A DNA stretch of 64,000 nucleotides from Tetraselmis striata (lineage: Eukaryota > Chlorophyta > Chlorodendrophyceae > Chlorodendrales > Chlorodendraceae), in contig VCJN01002357.1 of NCBI GenBank assembly GCA_006384855.1, positions 152,997-216,996 of the forward strand, read 5' to 3'. This document shows, one piece after another, positions 1 to 10,014 of the stretch. The translations under genes and the position numbers were made by a program. Numbering within the stretch: position 1 is the first letter of the stretch; every line of letters begins with the position of its first letter. The notes under the pieces are model-generated. The model worked only from the letters and a program-made list of their open reading frames with translations. It was not told the DNA's origin and searched no databases.

Positions 1-52
1 TGCCAAGCTTTAAACCACTGACACGCGGCGCCGCGTCGCCGGTGGCTCGCAG

Positions 53-1336
53 CTGCTTGGAGGCGGTGGAGCTGAGCTACCTGCTCACCCGCTACGACAG
101 CGGCTGGGACGCCGTCATCAACTGGCAGGTGCGCAACCGCGCGGCTGGTCCCCCCCCCCCCCCCCCCCCCAACCCCGCCGCACTCTACACGCCTCGCCTT
201 CCCTCGCCTTCCCTCCCAGCCCTTACCATCCAGCCGGCCCCGCAGCTAACCCAGCTGCGGCATGTCTGACGACAATGAGCGCGCGTGCGGCGCAGGAGGT
301 CCTGAGCGGCGGCGAGAAGCAGCGCCTGGCGATGGCGCGGCTGCTGTACCACAACCCGCAGTACGCCATCCTGGACGAGTGCACCAGCGCGGTACCCCCC
401 CCCCCCCCCCCCCCCCCGCCGCCCAACCACCATCATTCCTCTCCCTCACCACATAGCGCCACTCTGCGTGTTCAAAAGGACCCATGTATACTGTCCGGGG
501 GAAAGCCAAGCTGTATGGATTGGCGCTCTACGAGCGCCGGCTCACCTCTGAGTAAGATTTTGCCCGGAAACCATCGTCATCGACACATAGGGCTTGGTCC
601 GGGTCGTGAATGACCTAATTTCAATGCCTAGCGCATGGTGGATAGTTATCACACCAAGGGTGATGTGGTATGAGTATGGGGGCAGTGGTGTCTCATGCCC
701 ATTTATGCACACCAGTGGCGCAATTTGTGGCTGTGACGCGCCAGAAGCCCCGCTGTTGCCTGAATGAAAGCGAACCCACATAGATTTGTAACAGGCCGCA
801 ACTGCGGCTTGCTATCAACCTAAGAAAGCAATCGCTATAATTCCGCCATAGTCCAGTCCTCATTTGACCTCTGGCACGGCTGGGCAGGTTATTCGTAATC
901 GCAGTGAGTGTTATGACGGCACCCGTAGCCCCCAGGGCACAGTACCCACACCTTGGGGGTTTGCTAGATGTGTGTTGTATTTCACCCTCGCCGGGAAAAG
1001 TGAAATTATCTAGAAATGAACCAGAATGCAATCAGAAAACGCTACATCCCATCTGTTATTGTAGCGACCTGCGGGCCCAGTTGGACGGTTCGGTGAAGCT
1101 GGGGGTGACCCACTGAGACCCGGTGTCTACGGTTGGCGGCGGATGGATGGTCTGTGCAGGTGAGCGCGGACGGGGAGGTCAAGCTGTACCAGGCGGTCGC
1201 GGACGCGGGCATCACCGCGCTGTCCATCGCGCACCGCCCCAAGCTGCGCTCCTTCCACACCCACGCCATCATCTTCGAGGGCCTCAGCGCGGAGAACAGC
1301 AAGGGATGGAGGCTGGAGAAGCTGCGGCACTCGTAG
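53..1336 (+). CDS. ABC transporter subfamily D (peroxisomal fatty acyl-CoA type), 3' part
   Basis: Last three exons of a gene cut by the left window edge: about 53-128, 296-391 and 1160-1336, all joined in phase 0. Seen: the segment [10 protein letters not shown] leads into the ABC signature LSGGEKQR (from 302), then Walker B YAILDEC (362-382) and the H-switch SIAHRP (about 1220-1240), ending GWRLEKL before the stop. This order and the wording around it match the nucleotide-binding domain of ABCD half- or full transporters (PMP70/ALDP/CTS), which import very-long-chain or branched acyl-CoAs into peroxisomes for beta-oxidation. The membrane domain lies outside the window, so half- versus full-size is unknown. 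The second intron (392-1159) opens with GT followed at once by a long C run. No TGTAA was found close downstream of the stop. Family assignment is firm; the left exon boundary is not. Confidence 0.9.
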
Positions 1337-3574
1337 CTGCGGTGGTGGCGGTGGCTGCTACGGAGAACCCCCCCCCCCCCCCCTGCCCTCTGCCTAGCAT
1401 CACCTGCTCAGTCTGGCCGGACATGCCACTGTCGGGCCTCGTACGTAAACATGACGAGATGGATCCAGGTTGTCGCTGTATGCGTGCGCGCATCCGTGTG
1501 TGTGTGTGTTTGTGGGGGGGGGGGGGTACTAGTAAGCCTGTTAGCCGGCGCAAATATATGGCCGGCTCCTACTGGGCCATACGGACCCCGCTTAAAATGA
1601 CTCTAATAATAACCTGCCGGCGCGGGTTGCCATGGCCTGGGACTGGGCTGCTGAAGAAAAAGTTGGATGTGTGTGTGTTTAGTTGGAGGGGACCGGGGGG
1701 GGGGGGGGGGGGGCAAGTGATGGATGTGTCAGAGTCAAAGTAATGGCTGGATTAGCTGTGGGTTGGCGCGTGGCTACCCCCCCCCCCCCCCCCTTGCAAC
1801 TAGCCGCCGCTATCATTGTTTACCTACCAATGAGATCATGGCGCTTGCTGTTTTATTTTGAGTACAGAGTGCGGTGTTCGTTTTCGCAAGCCGCAGCGGC
1901 TACGCAGGCCGATCTGTAGGTGAGAAAGGCACCGGGGTGCGCGTTGGTATGTATGGGTCCCATATGTCCCAATGGGTTACATTGTGCACGAGCGCAAAGA
2001 AGCCAGCGTTGATGGCCCGCCTGCATATGTCGTGGCGGAAAAGCTGTCATTGCGGTTGCACATGGATGGCGCAGTGAGTGGTTTTGGAGCGCGCTAGCGC
2101 CACACGCTCTGCTTCTGACCAAATGAAAGTGCTGTTGGCAGACGACTACCACTACCACGTGGCAGTATCGGGTCTACCGAGCTGCCACAGCAGCATTTCT
2201 CCCAAGCCGCACTACCCTTAGCAACAGCCATGCACGCGTGCACGGTCCTCGATGCAGTCGCATATGTGTATATTTCGATAGAATAATCCCCGAAATCCGG
2301 ACATTTGTGGAGAGGTGTCGATTGAGGAATGCCAATAAGATCGCGCCGTAGTTGCAGCAGCACCAGGAGGACGAAATGGAAACATTGCCGCTTCTTCTCG
2401 GCAATCCTATATGTTATCCATACCCATGCGCGCGTATAAATGGGATGAACATAGCTACAGACGGGGCGCCTTCTATACAAGAAGGACCTTCCGTACATAT
2501 CAGTCGCTGTTTTGCTTGCCTAGACCGTTTTGCGCCGCCTACGGGTGTACCAGAAGGCCTTAATCGTAGAGACGCTTCATCCAAGGGTTGCACGCGCTGA
2601 CGAAGAAAGTAGCGAGTGTTTTTGGACGAGGTGGTCCTGGATAAGCATCGCGCCCCCTGTGTGCGTAGGGCATATGGTAGGATACTGCACTTCGGTTTAC
2701 GATTATGTGTAGCCACCTTTGCACTCTCAGGTGCAGTCGCATGGAGTGACCCCTTTCCCTATTCTCCCCCCCTGCCCGAATCCTTTGCCCGCCGCTCGCC
2801 CTCGCGAATGTATGCGCTCCCCTTTCCATTGCACTGATGGAGGTCGAGATGCTTGCTGTGCCCTGTGCCCCCGATGCCGCTACTGCGCTGAAACATCATG
2901 CCCTGATATGCTCGTCTCTTGAATGCCAACACAACGAGATACAGCCAACGCCGACGCACCAATCAGAGCCCTTACGACTTCCCACTTGTCGGATTGGGCT
3001 TGCATGCAAGCCATATAAACATTCGTTGTAGGCCTGCGACAGTTCGTTTCGTCTAGATTTGACCTCAGGCCCGTTGGGCAGGTTTATATTTCCGGCACCG
3101 ACGGCACCTGTAGGCCCTTTTGTACAAAAAAATCCTTGTTACCATGCCGGCAGCGGTATTGCGAATGACCTGCCACTATTGTATTGTTGTCTTCCAACAC
3201 CAGGTAGGTACGGGGTACTCGTTACTCTGCAGGCGCTACGGGATTTCGTTCTTCCAGACAGACCATAGCTTCCCCGCGGGCAAGAGGCAGAAGGATGCCT
3301 TTTCAGGTATATGGAGAGTGTTATTTTGTTCAGGGCAGATATCTGAGGAATGTGCAGAAGGGGCACAGACTAGCCATGTGGGGCGCATGCGAGTTCTTGT
3401 ATGTCGCGCTCAGAGGTGTAAGGCAGTGTGGAATGGGATATTTACAGAATGGGCAGCGGACCTTGCTAATGCGAACTACATGGTAGGTAAAACAGGGAAA
3501 TGGGAGAAAGGCAATTTGAACGCATGCGCGGGGCACAAGGGGCGCCACGGAGGCGCGCCCGTCCCTCAAGCCGT
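1337..3574. other. Gene-poor stretch with poly-C/poly-G runs
   Basis: No exon with recognisable protein content was found on either strand. Contents are a (TG)n tract near 1497-1510, G runs near 1515 and 1696, C runs near 1367 and 1778, and unremarkable mixed sequence. Small open frames here lack codon bias or splice context. Confidence 0.5.
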
Positions 3575-3579
3575 TTACA
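3575..3579 (-). terminator. TGTAA poly(A) signal for the D-box gene
   Basis: TTACA on the plus strand reads TGTAA on the minus strand, 48 nt beyond the minus-strand stop at 3627. Spacing and motif fit green-algal poly(A) signals. Confidence 0.5.
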
Positions 3580-3626
3580 TCATCACAGTCTCACAGTCGC
3601 AGCGTTGGTGTGGGCTCGTCCCCGCC

Positions 3627-4942
3627 TCAGTCGCACAGCGCCTCCAGCTGTGTGGCACCGGCGGCGTCCCCGCTTGGTAAAACGTCCCGCATGTCAACTG
3701 CGCAGCGTGACGCCTCACTGTCAGGCGGCGGCCTGTTTTCCGTTGTTCGGGTGGACGCCCATCGGGCGCGTTCGAGTCGCGCGGTGCGTGGCTCTTCCGC
3801 ACCTGTGAGCTCCTCCTGTGGCGGCGCCGCCGGCTCAGGGATGCTCAGCTCTTGAGGCGCCTCCTCCACCTGCAGCAGCGGCTCCTCCGCCGCGCTCCGC
3901 CTCTGGTGGCACCCCCGCAAGCAGCCACCGCAGCATCAGAAGGGGGCAATCAGCAGGTGCAGGTTCACTCCGGGTGCAGTATAGAAAGGATCGTATAGAA
4001 AGTAATCGAAAGGATGAGCACCCGCCCTCGGACGGGCGTAAAACGGGGGTGGCTGCAGGGCATCACGGACAACAGTACGTATACATACACATATATACTA
4101 TGTATGCGTACATGTATTGTGGACATAGGTTGTGGTCGTTTCCTTCCGCGGCTAGCCCATGTACAGCCATGGTCTGTAGATGTACCATTGACAGCTGAAG
4201 AGAGAACGATATAAAGGGGGGGGGAGGGGGGGGGGGGGGGGGGGGGCAACCTCGCGGTTCTTCACCTCCCAGGCGTCCAGCTCCTCCGCCAGCTGTGCCG
4301 TCAGCGCAGGCGGGAACAGTTCCTCCACCAGCAGAGGCTGCCGCTCCCTCTCCTGCTCCTTCCAGCCGGCGCCAGCCAAGCGCTCCACACCACTCTCCGC
4401 GTAGTGCTCGGCCAGCGCCTCTGTCTCAGACGCGCGTGGCGCCGAAGACGGGCGCATCGACAGGCGAGATACTTCCTCTGGCTTGGCCCCCGTGACTGGC
4501 CGCCCCTCGTCGTACAGCTGGAGCCGCTTGCCCTTGCTGGCGGACGGCAATTTTAGGCCGCCCGCGCCTGTGTGCAGCCAGCCAGCAGGGGCATCAGCGC
4601 CTCACAGCGGGATGTGCGTGGAGCGCCGGCCCCGCTGGCCAAATGGAGGGGATGCATGCATGCAAGCATTGAAAGGGGAGCTCAGGCCGCACCCTTGCTG
4701 GAGAGGCCGCCCAATACGCGCCTCTGGCCCGCAGGCGTGGCTCCAGCCAGGCCGGGTCCGCCCTTGGCAGGCGTGGCGCCGCCCAGGCTGGGGCCACCCT
4801 TAGCGGGCGTGGAGGTAACGTTGGTGATGTTACCCAGAGCGCGGCGGGGCGCTGCCGCCACCCCGCCGGTGGATGCCTGTTTCTGCAGGCCCCCACCCAG
4901 GCCTCCGCCCAGGCCGCCACCCTTGCGCATGCCGCCCTGTTG
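3627..4942 (-). CDS. Destruction-box protein, possible APC/C substrate (securin/PATRONUS-like candidate)
   Basis: Three minus-strand exons fit together: about 4942-4693, 4567-4251 and 3902-3627, with phases 1 and 0 agreeing at both junctions and a TGTAA signal just after the stop. The first exon is Gly-rich and carries RRALGNITN, a textbook destruction box (R-x-x-L-x-x-I-x-N) like those of B-type cyclins and of plant PATRONUS proteins, followed by TP-rich repeats (two ATPAKGGP-like units) and a second weaker RRVLGGL. The middle exon is charged, with EELFPPALTAQLAEELDAWEVKN. The last exon is acidic and proline-rich. The layout (early D-box, basic repeats, acidic tail) resembles separase inhibitors, but I saw no cyclin fold and no certain securin motif. 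The 5' end is unresolved: upstream of about 4960 the frame is closed, so an earlier exon or non-obvious start is missing. Proposed role: anaphase-promoting-complex target in the nucleus, by inference. Confidence 0.5.
4216..4246. repeat. Poly-G run (intron of D-box gene)
   Basis: Nearly pure G tract broken by a single A, directly after the minus-strand splice donor at 4250; on the coding strand it is poly-C. Confidence 0.9.
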
Positions 4943-5017
4943 CGGCTGTGGGGTGCATTGGGCTGCGGGGCCTTCCCCGCCGGCAGACAAAAGCGGTGGC
5001 CATCGTCAGCGCAGTGA

Positions 5018-5043
5018 CCCCCCCCCCCCCCCCCCCCCCCCCC
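5018..5043. repeat. Poly-C run
   Basis: Pure C tract immediately 5' (in minus-strand sense) of the D-box exon region; it complicates the definition of that gene's first exon. Confidence 0.9.
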
Positions 5044-5798
5044 AAGGGTGCTGCAGCAGACCAAACTCGTCGCCCGTAGTGCCATAGCTACGCAAGAACG
5101 GCACTAGGACACGCTTCAGCCTGAAAGCCTGGTGTATCGTGGCCTCCAGGGCCCCAGGCAGCGTGCAAGCGGGAGCTGAGGGGAGGGGGGGGAGGCGGGG
5201 TATCCAGGATGCCACCAGGGTTTGACCAGGTGCCAGGGGACAGCTCGGCAGGCGTTGACAAGGCCAGCGGGGGCCGGGCCGGGGGCAGGGGGGCAGCTCC
5301 CCGTGCCAATAGGGTTCAGGTACGGGGGCGCGCACCTGCGGCTCCCGCCTTGAGCTCTCCTGCCCGGTATATCGGGATGCCGCCGGGCGCACTGTTCTCG
5401 TCCGTCGGCTGATATGGCCGCAGCGTCGCCATTCCGCCCGCCCCACGCGACGGTAGCCCTCAGCGGTACGTCCGCACGCGGTGAGCAGCAGCCAGAAACC
5501 TCGCCGCCGCTGGCGCACAAAGCTACCCGGTATCGGGAACCACCTCAAGTTGTCTGCTATGGCGGATTAAGTGAGCAGCAGTCAGGTATGGCGCGCCGAA
5601 TGTGACGCAGCAGCGCCTTCTGGTCGCGACAACGAGCATTCCCGGATTCGGCGCCCGCCGCACCGCGCGAGCGACGAGCGAGGCGTAGAGGTATTTCATT
5701 CGCGGGGGCGCGTTCCACGCGCGAAATATCTCGTTGTTAAGTATCACATCCAGCGCTAACGGTTACGGTAACATTATGTTACTGATTGAGTTTTGATC
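5044..5798. other. GC-rich stretch, no gene assigned
   Basis: Open frames occur on both strands but none shows splice-consistent coding sequence that I recognise. It may hold the promoter or first exon of the minus-strand D-box gene. The right end is the junction with the tyrosine-recombinase element. Confidence 0.4.
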
Positions 5799-5979
5799 TA
5801 AACTAGTTTATGGGGTTTCCATCCTTGACCTAATCGCTTTTCAGCTACAAGTGCTGCGCAGTGGTACGGGAACTAGTAACTGTTGTTGCGCCCTTGTTGG
5901 GTGCAGCACGAGTAGACATAAAAGCAGCCAGAACAGCTGAGCCTGCCATCTTCCAGTTTTCGCTGCGTTCCACGCAGCG
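5799..5979 (+). repeat. Split direct repeat A1
   Basis: Starts taaactagtttatgggg and ends in a 19-nt hairpin (5961-5979). Repeated at 8719-8899. It holds a cataaaag TATA-like box about two-thirds in and lies about 175 bp upstream of the first ORF, so it probably carries the promoter. Confidence 0.9.
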
Positions 5980-6153
5980 ATGTAAAAACTGTCTCGTAAC
6001 CCGTTGCGAGCAAGGTCACCCCAGGTTGTTCAAGACCACACCCGGCTCGCCACCCGAGTGTGATATTCTCGTCCGTACGTCCGTGCGTTACTATGTCAGA
6101 TGGAGAAGAACCCGTCGCTGAGCCGACGCTGCAGTCGCTGAACGCAGATATAT

Positions 6154-6972
6154 ATGAGGGCCCAGTCTTCATTGCTGCGAGAGCTGGCTACAGCTGTGGC
6201 ACAATTGACGGCTCGTGATAGCGTTGTTGATGGAGAAGGGGCACATGGCTCCGGCTCAGGGCAGCGCTTCGCGAGACAGCCGACAGGCAGCGGGGGAGCC
6301 GCAGAGCGCCCCGACTTGCTAGAGCTAGCCCAGAGCGGCCGTGTCGGAGCAAAATCCGTGAGTGCCGAGGATGATTACCTCGCGGTGCCAGAGCTACTGC
6401 AGAGAGCAGAGTCTGGTTACGAGGCCGTTCGACCGGTCAGCCGAGTGCCTGGACTTTTCCCTTTGAGCACCGACCTAACGAACGAGTACCTCAAGCAGGA
6501 CGACCGGCGTCTGCCGGCCCAGGAGGAGTACTTGTGGATGTCGTGCTTCGGGGCCCACATGGCCGCCCTTTTCGTGGCGCTCGACGAGCTACTGCCCTAC
6601 GTCCCTTCCAGCAACCAGGACTTCACCCCCTACCTCGCGAGAGCCCGGAACCACGCCGAGGCCATCGACAAGGCGTTTCGGTTTCGTTTGGCCTTCCTAC
6701 GGAGGCTCAATGAGATCAAGCGTGTGCACGGTGACCAAGGTGTTCTGGATGTGCTGCGAGCCCAGCATTTTCAGCCTGCTTCGGAGCATCTGGGTTCCGC
6801 GATCTTTGGGGACCTCATGCGGGACTACGAGCGTCGTGTCTTCGAGGCGACCGTTGCCAGCAGCGCCAAGGCGACCGCTACTTCTCGAGTGGCGGCTGCA
6901 GCTGCAGGTCGCGGGCGTGGGCGAGGACGTGGCGGCGGACGTGGACGTGGCCGCGAAGGTGAGCACGAGTGA
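6154..6972 (+). CDS. Gag-like ORF of the tyrosine-recombinase element
   Basis: A 272-residue ORF between A1 and the recombinase. The middle (about residues 95-235) is a charged, probably helical domain with EEYLWMSCFGAHMAAL and LRRLNEIKRVHGDQ; the last 25 residues are RGG-type (GRGRGRGGGRGRGR), typical of nucleic-acid-binding tails. Its position before the recombinase matches the gag ORF of DIRS-like elements. A stop lies in frame just upstream of the ATG at 6154; another ATG at 6093 in a different frame (MSDGEEPVAEP...) opens a 42-codon frame that overlaps the start, so an original longer N-terminus joined by a frameshift is possible. No zinc knuckle is present. Function as particle or nucleic-acid-binding protein is inferred from position only. 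Confidence 0.6.
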   Translation: MRAQSSLLRELATAVAQLTARDSVVDGEGAHGSGSGQRFARQPTGSGGAAERPDLLELAQSGRVGAKSVSAEDDYLAVPELLQRAESGYEAVRPVSRVPGLFPLSTDLTNEYLKQDDRRLPAQEEYLWMSCFGAHMAALFVALDELLPYVPSSNQDFTPYLARARNHAEAIDKAFRFRLAFLRRLNEIKRVHGDQGVLDVLRAQHFQPASEHLGSAIFGDLMRDYERRVFEATVASSAKATATSRVAAAAAGRGRGRGRGGGRGRGREGEHE

Positions 6973-7008
6973 CGGTGTGGGGCGCCGTTCGCCGGAGCTG
7001 CAGGAGCC

Positions 7009-8634
7009 TTGCGAGGCCACCTTTCGGTGACCGCTGCAAGACGCACCCTTGCAGCTCAACGGCGGGATGAGCGCCCTGTGTCAGGACCTGACCCCCCCAC
7101 CTTACAGACTTCATTTAGACCTTCCTCGGTGCGGCGCTTCTTACAGCTACAGCCGAGTGCGGCTCAACCATCCGCACACCTGCACATGGCGGCTCAACCA
7201 TCCGCCTTTCTTACAACCCCATCTCTGCGTTCGTCGGTTGTTACACTACGAGTTACAACCGGTTCGCAACGACCAAGTTTCGCGCGTGTACGTTACGCAC
7301 GGGACAGGCGCTATGAGCGCGAAGGGCGCGCGGGGCGGCCCTCCTACCTGAACCTAGCCCCGCAAACCCGTACTGGAGCTACTGCAAACCCGTCCAGCAA
7401 CTACCGGCCAACCGCCGGGAACCTAACCGCTGCTGCCGAGTACTTTGCGAAGAGTAGCCGTGCCGGTGGAACTCTGTCAGTAAAACGACGCACTTACGTA
7501 ATCGACGAGCCCGCAGCTGTCGCTCCGTGGGCTGCGTCACTGCGATCCCGACTACATGACGCGTTCGGCTCAGACGAGCTAGGCCAGCGGACGCTCGACC
7601 TGCTCTCCAGCTCTCTCAGCGCTCAGACCCTCAAGAGCTACGCCGGCAGGTTGGCTCAGTTCGCTGAGTTCTGCCACGACTCCGAGAACATCAGCCCGCT
7701 AGAGGCGACTACTGCTACTGTTGTTCGGTACGTTGCCTGGATCGGAGAGCGAGGGCATATCGCAGCTAAGTCGCTGCAGCCCTATCTGTCTGCCATCAAC
7801 ACCTTCTTCGAGCTGCACAACCTCGTCCCGATCGCCAAGGACAGCCTACACCTCACTTCGGCAAGACGTGGGTTAATGTTACGTCAGCGTCGACTGGACG
7901 CTGCCCCTTTGCGTGTCCCTCTGCCTGCGGATGTAGCTTACCGCTTCGTCTCAAAGGCCGAGCTAATTGTGTCTGCTCCTTACCCAGAGTCCCACCTCGA
8001 CTACCGAGCCCTCTTGGCCTCGGTTGTCAACTTCCTGTTCTTTGCCAGGGGCCTTACTGGCGTCTCCTGTCGAGTGCAAGATGTGCATGTCGACACCTAC
8101 AACATCACCTTGCAGATCTACCGCGAGAAGGGTCGCGCCGGCCGGCGGGGACCTGACGACCTGCGCGTACTTCTCCTTCCAGTGTCCGAGCACCCTCGAG
8201 TGGCACGTCTCTTGCGCTACTTCATCGACAACGTCCAGTCTGTCCCCCTGGTTACTGTTGGCTTGGCTACCTCCAACTTCTGGGCTGTCAATGTGGCTGA
8301 GCAGTCGAAACCTTGGACTGCTACTACGATGTCAGACTGGTTGTCTACAGCAGTCAACCTAGTCAACGCTGCCCCCCCTGCTGGCACTTCCTGGACTTCA
8401 CACAGTCTACGCAAGGGCGCAGCCTCTGCAGCAAACGCCATTGGAGCGCCACTGTCCCACATCCGCTACCAGGGCGGTTGGGCCACTAACTCTGATGTCG
8501 TTCTGGACTACATCGACCCCAACGTTCTTCCTTCTCCTGACGCGTGGTTCTTCTTTGGACACATCGCCCCCCTCCGCCACTTCCAAGTCCAACAGGACTC
8601 CGCAGCGGTGGCCTTCCCAGTGCCTCCTTCATGA
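7009..8634 (+). CDS. Tyrosine recombinase/integrase of the split-direct-repeat element
   Basis: A 541-codon open frame; the first ATG is at 7186, so the product may be about 482 residues. Catalytic residues can be read out in order (numbering from 7009): Arg347 in FLFFARGLTG, Lys374 in YREKGRAGR, His465 and Arg468 in SHSLRKGAA, Trp491 in YQGGWA, and the nucleophile Tyr501 in VLDYID. An N-terminal SAM-like core-binding domain is visible at about residues 180-290 (TLKSYAGRLAQFAEFC, AAKSLQPYLSAINTFF). Enzymes of this family cut and rejoin DNA through a phosphotyrosine and integrate circular element DNA. The frame is intact with all active-site residues, so the gene is potentially functional. The first about 170 residues are low-complexity Ser/Arg/Pro and may be partly non-coding. 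Confidence 0.9.
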   Translation: MRGHLSVTAARRTLAAQRRDERPVSGPDPPTLQTSFRPSSVRRFLQLQPSAAQPSAHLHMAAQPSAFLTTPSLRSSVVTLRVTTGSQRPSFARVRYARDRRYEREGRAGRPSYLNLAPQTRTGATANPSSNYRPTAGNLTAAAEYFAKSSRAGGTLSVKRRTYVIDEPAAVAPWAASLRSRLHDAFGSDELGQRTLDLLSSSLSAQTLKSYAGRLAQFAEFCHDSENISPLEATTATVVRYVAWIGERGHIAAKSLQPYLSAINTFFELHNLVPIAKDSLHLTSARRGLMLRQRRLDAAPLRVPLPADVAYRFVSKAELIVSAPYPESHLDYRALLASVVNFLFFARGLTGVSCRVQDVHVDTYNITLQIYREKGRAGRRGPDDLRVLLLPVSEHPRVARLLRYFIDNVQSVPLVTVGLATSNFWAVNVAEQSKPWTATTMSDWLSTAVNLVNAAPPAGTSWTSHSLRKGAASAANAIGAPLSHIRYQGGWATNSDVVLDYIDPNVLPSPDAWFFFGHIAPLRHFQVQQDSAAVAFPVPPS

Positions 8635-8687
8635 CTTGGCGCTACCCCTTCTCCGTCAATCCACCGCTCTCTCCGTTCGCTCAAGAC

Positions 8688-8713
8688 TGGCAAAACCAGA
8701 CTCAACTTTGAAA
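8688..8713 (+). repeat. Split direct repeat B1
   Basis: A 26-mer starting tggcaaaaccagactc, exactly repeated at 8993-9018 (B2). It abuts A2 with a 5-nt gap, as expected of split direct repeats. Confidence 0.85.
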
Positions 8714-8718
8714 TGATA

Positions 8719-8899
8719 TAAACTAGTTTATGGGGTTTCCATCCTTGACCTAACCGCTTTTCAGCTACAAGTGCTGCGCAGTGGTACGGGAACTAGTAAC
8801 TGTTGTTGCGCCCTTGTTGGGTGCAGCACGAGTAGACATAAAAGCAGCCAGAACAGCTGAGCCTGCCATCTTCCAGTTTTCGCTGCGTTCCACGCAGCG
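8719..8899 (+). repeat. Split direct repeat A2
   Basis: Second copy of the 181-bp A repeat (see 5799-5979); the clearest difference is cctaac versus cctaat near its start. It ends in the same hairpin. Confidence 0.9.
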
Positions 8900-8992
8900 C
8901 CCCCCCTGACTCCGTTTTCCCTCCACGCTTTTCGCTAAACCTTCCTGCCAATTTCGGCTCTTGACCGTGTAAAACAGCCTGCGCGACCTTTT

Positions 8993-9018
8993 TGGCAAAA
9001 CCAGACTCAACTTTGAAA
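8993..9018 (+). repeat. Split direct repeat B2 (element right end)
   Basis: Identical to the 26-mer at 8688-8713; marks the right end of the element. Confidence 0.85.
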
Positions 9019-10014
9019 CGTGGAAATCTCGCAATTAATATTATAGTAGCCTGGGATGCATCATCGTCGTGGTCAGCAAGTACCGCAAGCGCGCACCTTG
9101 AATATTATTAGTCTAGCGGAATGCTTTGCCAATATTTGCTAATATCGCTATTTACGGTTATATAAATAAAGACGGAGCGTCGCCCACCCACAGCTTTCCG
9201 ATTGCTGCATGAACGGCCGTCATATACACACTGTAGTCGCTACCAAGGGATATTTCACTGTTGCCAGCCCTGTTGCGGGGGCGCGAAAAAAGCGCGCAGT
9301 GCTTGGTGTCCGCGCCTTTCCCGGACGCTTTCCGTGTAAAAGTAAAGTAAATACGCTTTCCGTGTATTAACCAACAAGTCACAGAAGTCGTATCTCCTCA
9401 TAATGGAGATAATAATGCTGCGTGTTAATTACATAAGGGCTTTCACAAAATTATGCTGCTTGTAGGGCTGCTCCCCCAGTACTTTGCGTGCATTCTCCGG
9501 ACGCTCCCCCTGTAACCAAAAAGTTCTTTGTAGGGCTGCTTGATGACGGTTGTGATGACCTGACTCTTCCCCGTGTGGATGATGACCCCGACTCTCTCCG
9601 TGCGCTGTATTAACCAAACCCCTCTACAGTAGATGATAAATAAGGGCTACGACGATAAATCTCGCTTGCCCCCACACCTCGCGACAGACAGACAAACAGA
9701 GCAGCAGGCGCGGGGCGGATGGACTGCCGCGCGGTCGCGCCAACGGGCGAAGTTGTCGGAGCAGGCACGCCACCTGTGGATAAAAATGACACGCCGCTTC
9801 TGATTGCATGCCACGAGCACTTTCCTGATCGTCAGTACCGACTGCTGAAAGCTTCACTGCAAAGCTTCACTAGCCACCGAGTCGCCTGCATGCGGGAGAG
9901 AGGGGGAAGACCCCGCTCCTGTTGCTAATGGTGGCTGCTGCGAGGGTCGCCCTATAGTGGCTCCGACTGCCTGCTTGCGACCTCCGCGCAGCGCGGCGGC
10001 AGCACAGCCGCAAA
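9019..10014. repeat. Intergenic; dispersed repeat at 9474-9525
   Basis: No gene seen. The block at about 9474-9525 (ccccagtactttgcgtgc...) recurs in diverged form at about 58098-58148. The right end may hold the 5' region of the coiled-coil gene. Confidence 0.45.

Larger units (their letters stand above)
5799..9018 (+). mobile_element. Tyrosine-recombinase element with split direct repeats (DIRS/Ngaro-like order, RT absent)
   Basis: Order seen: A1 (5799-5979), two open reading frames, B1 (8688-8713), A2 (8719-8899), B2 (8993-9018). A1 and A2 are 181-bp direct repeats that differ at only one or two positions; B1 and B2 are identical 26-mers. This A1-ORFs-B1-A2-B2 layout is the split direct repeat of PAT/Ngaro-type DIRS retroelements. 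Both A copies end in a perfect hairpin with CGCTGCG/CGCAGCG arms. The internal genes are a gag-like ORF and a tyrosine recombinase, but no reverse transcriptase or RNase H lies between or after them. Either this is an internally deleted DIRS element moved in trans, or a recombinase-only lineage. No target duplication is expected and none was seen. Near-identity of the A repeats suggests recent activity. Confidence 0.8.

Noticed and set aside
6825..7114. Arg/Pro-rich minus-strand ORFs opposite the gag tail
   Set aside because: Complement of the RGG-coding region; shadows of the real frame.
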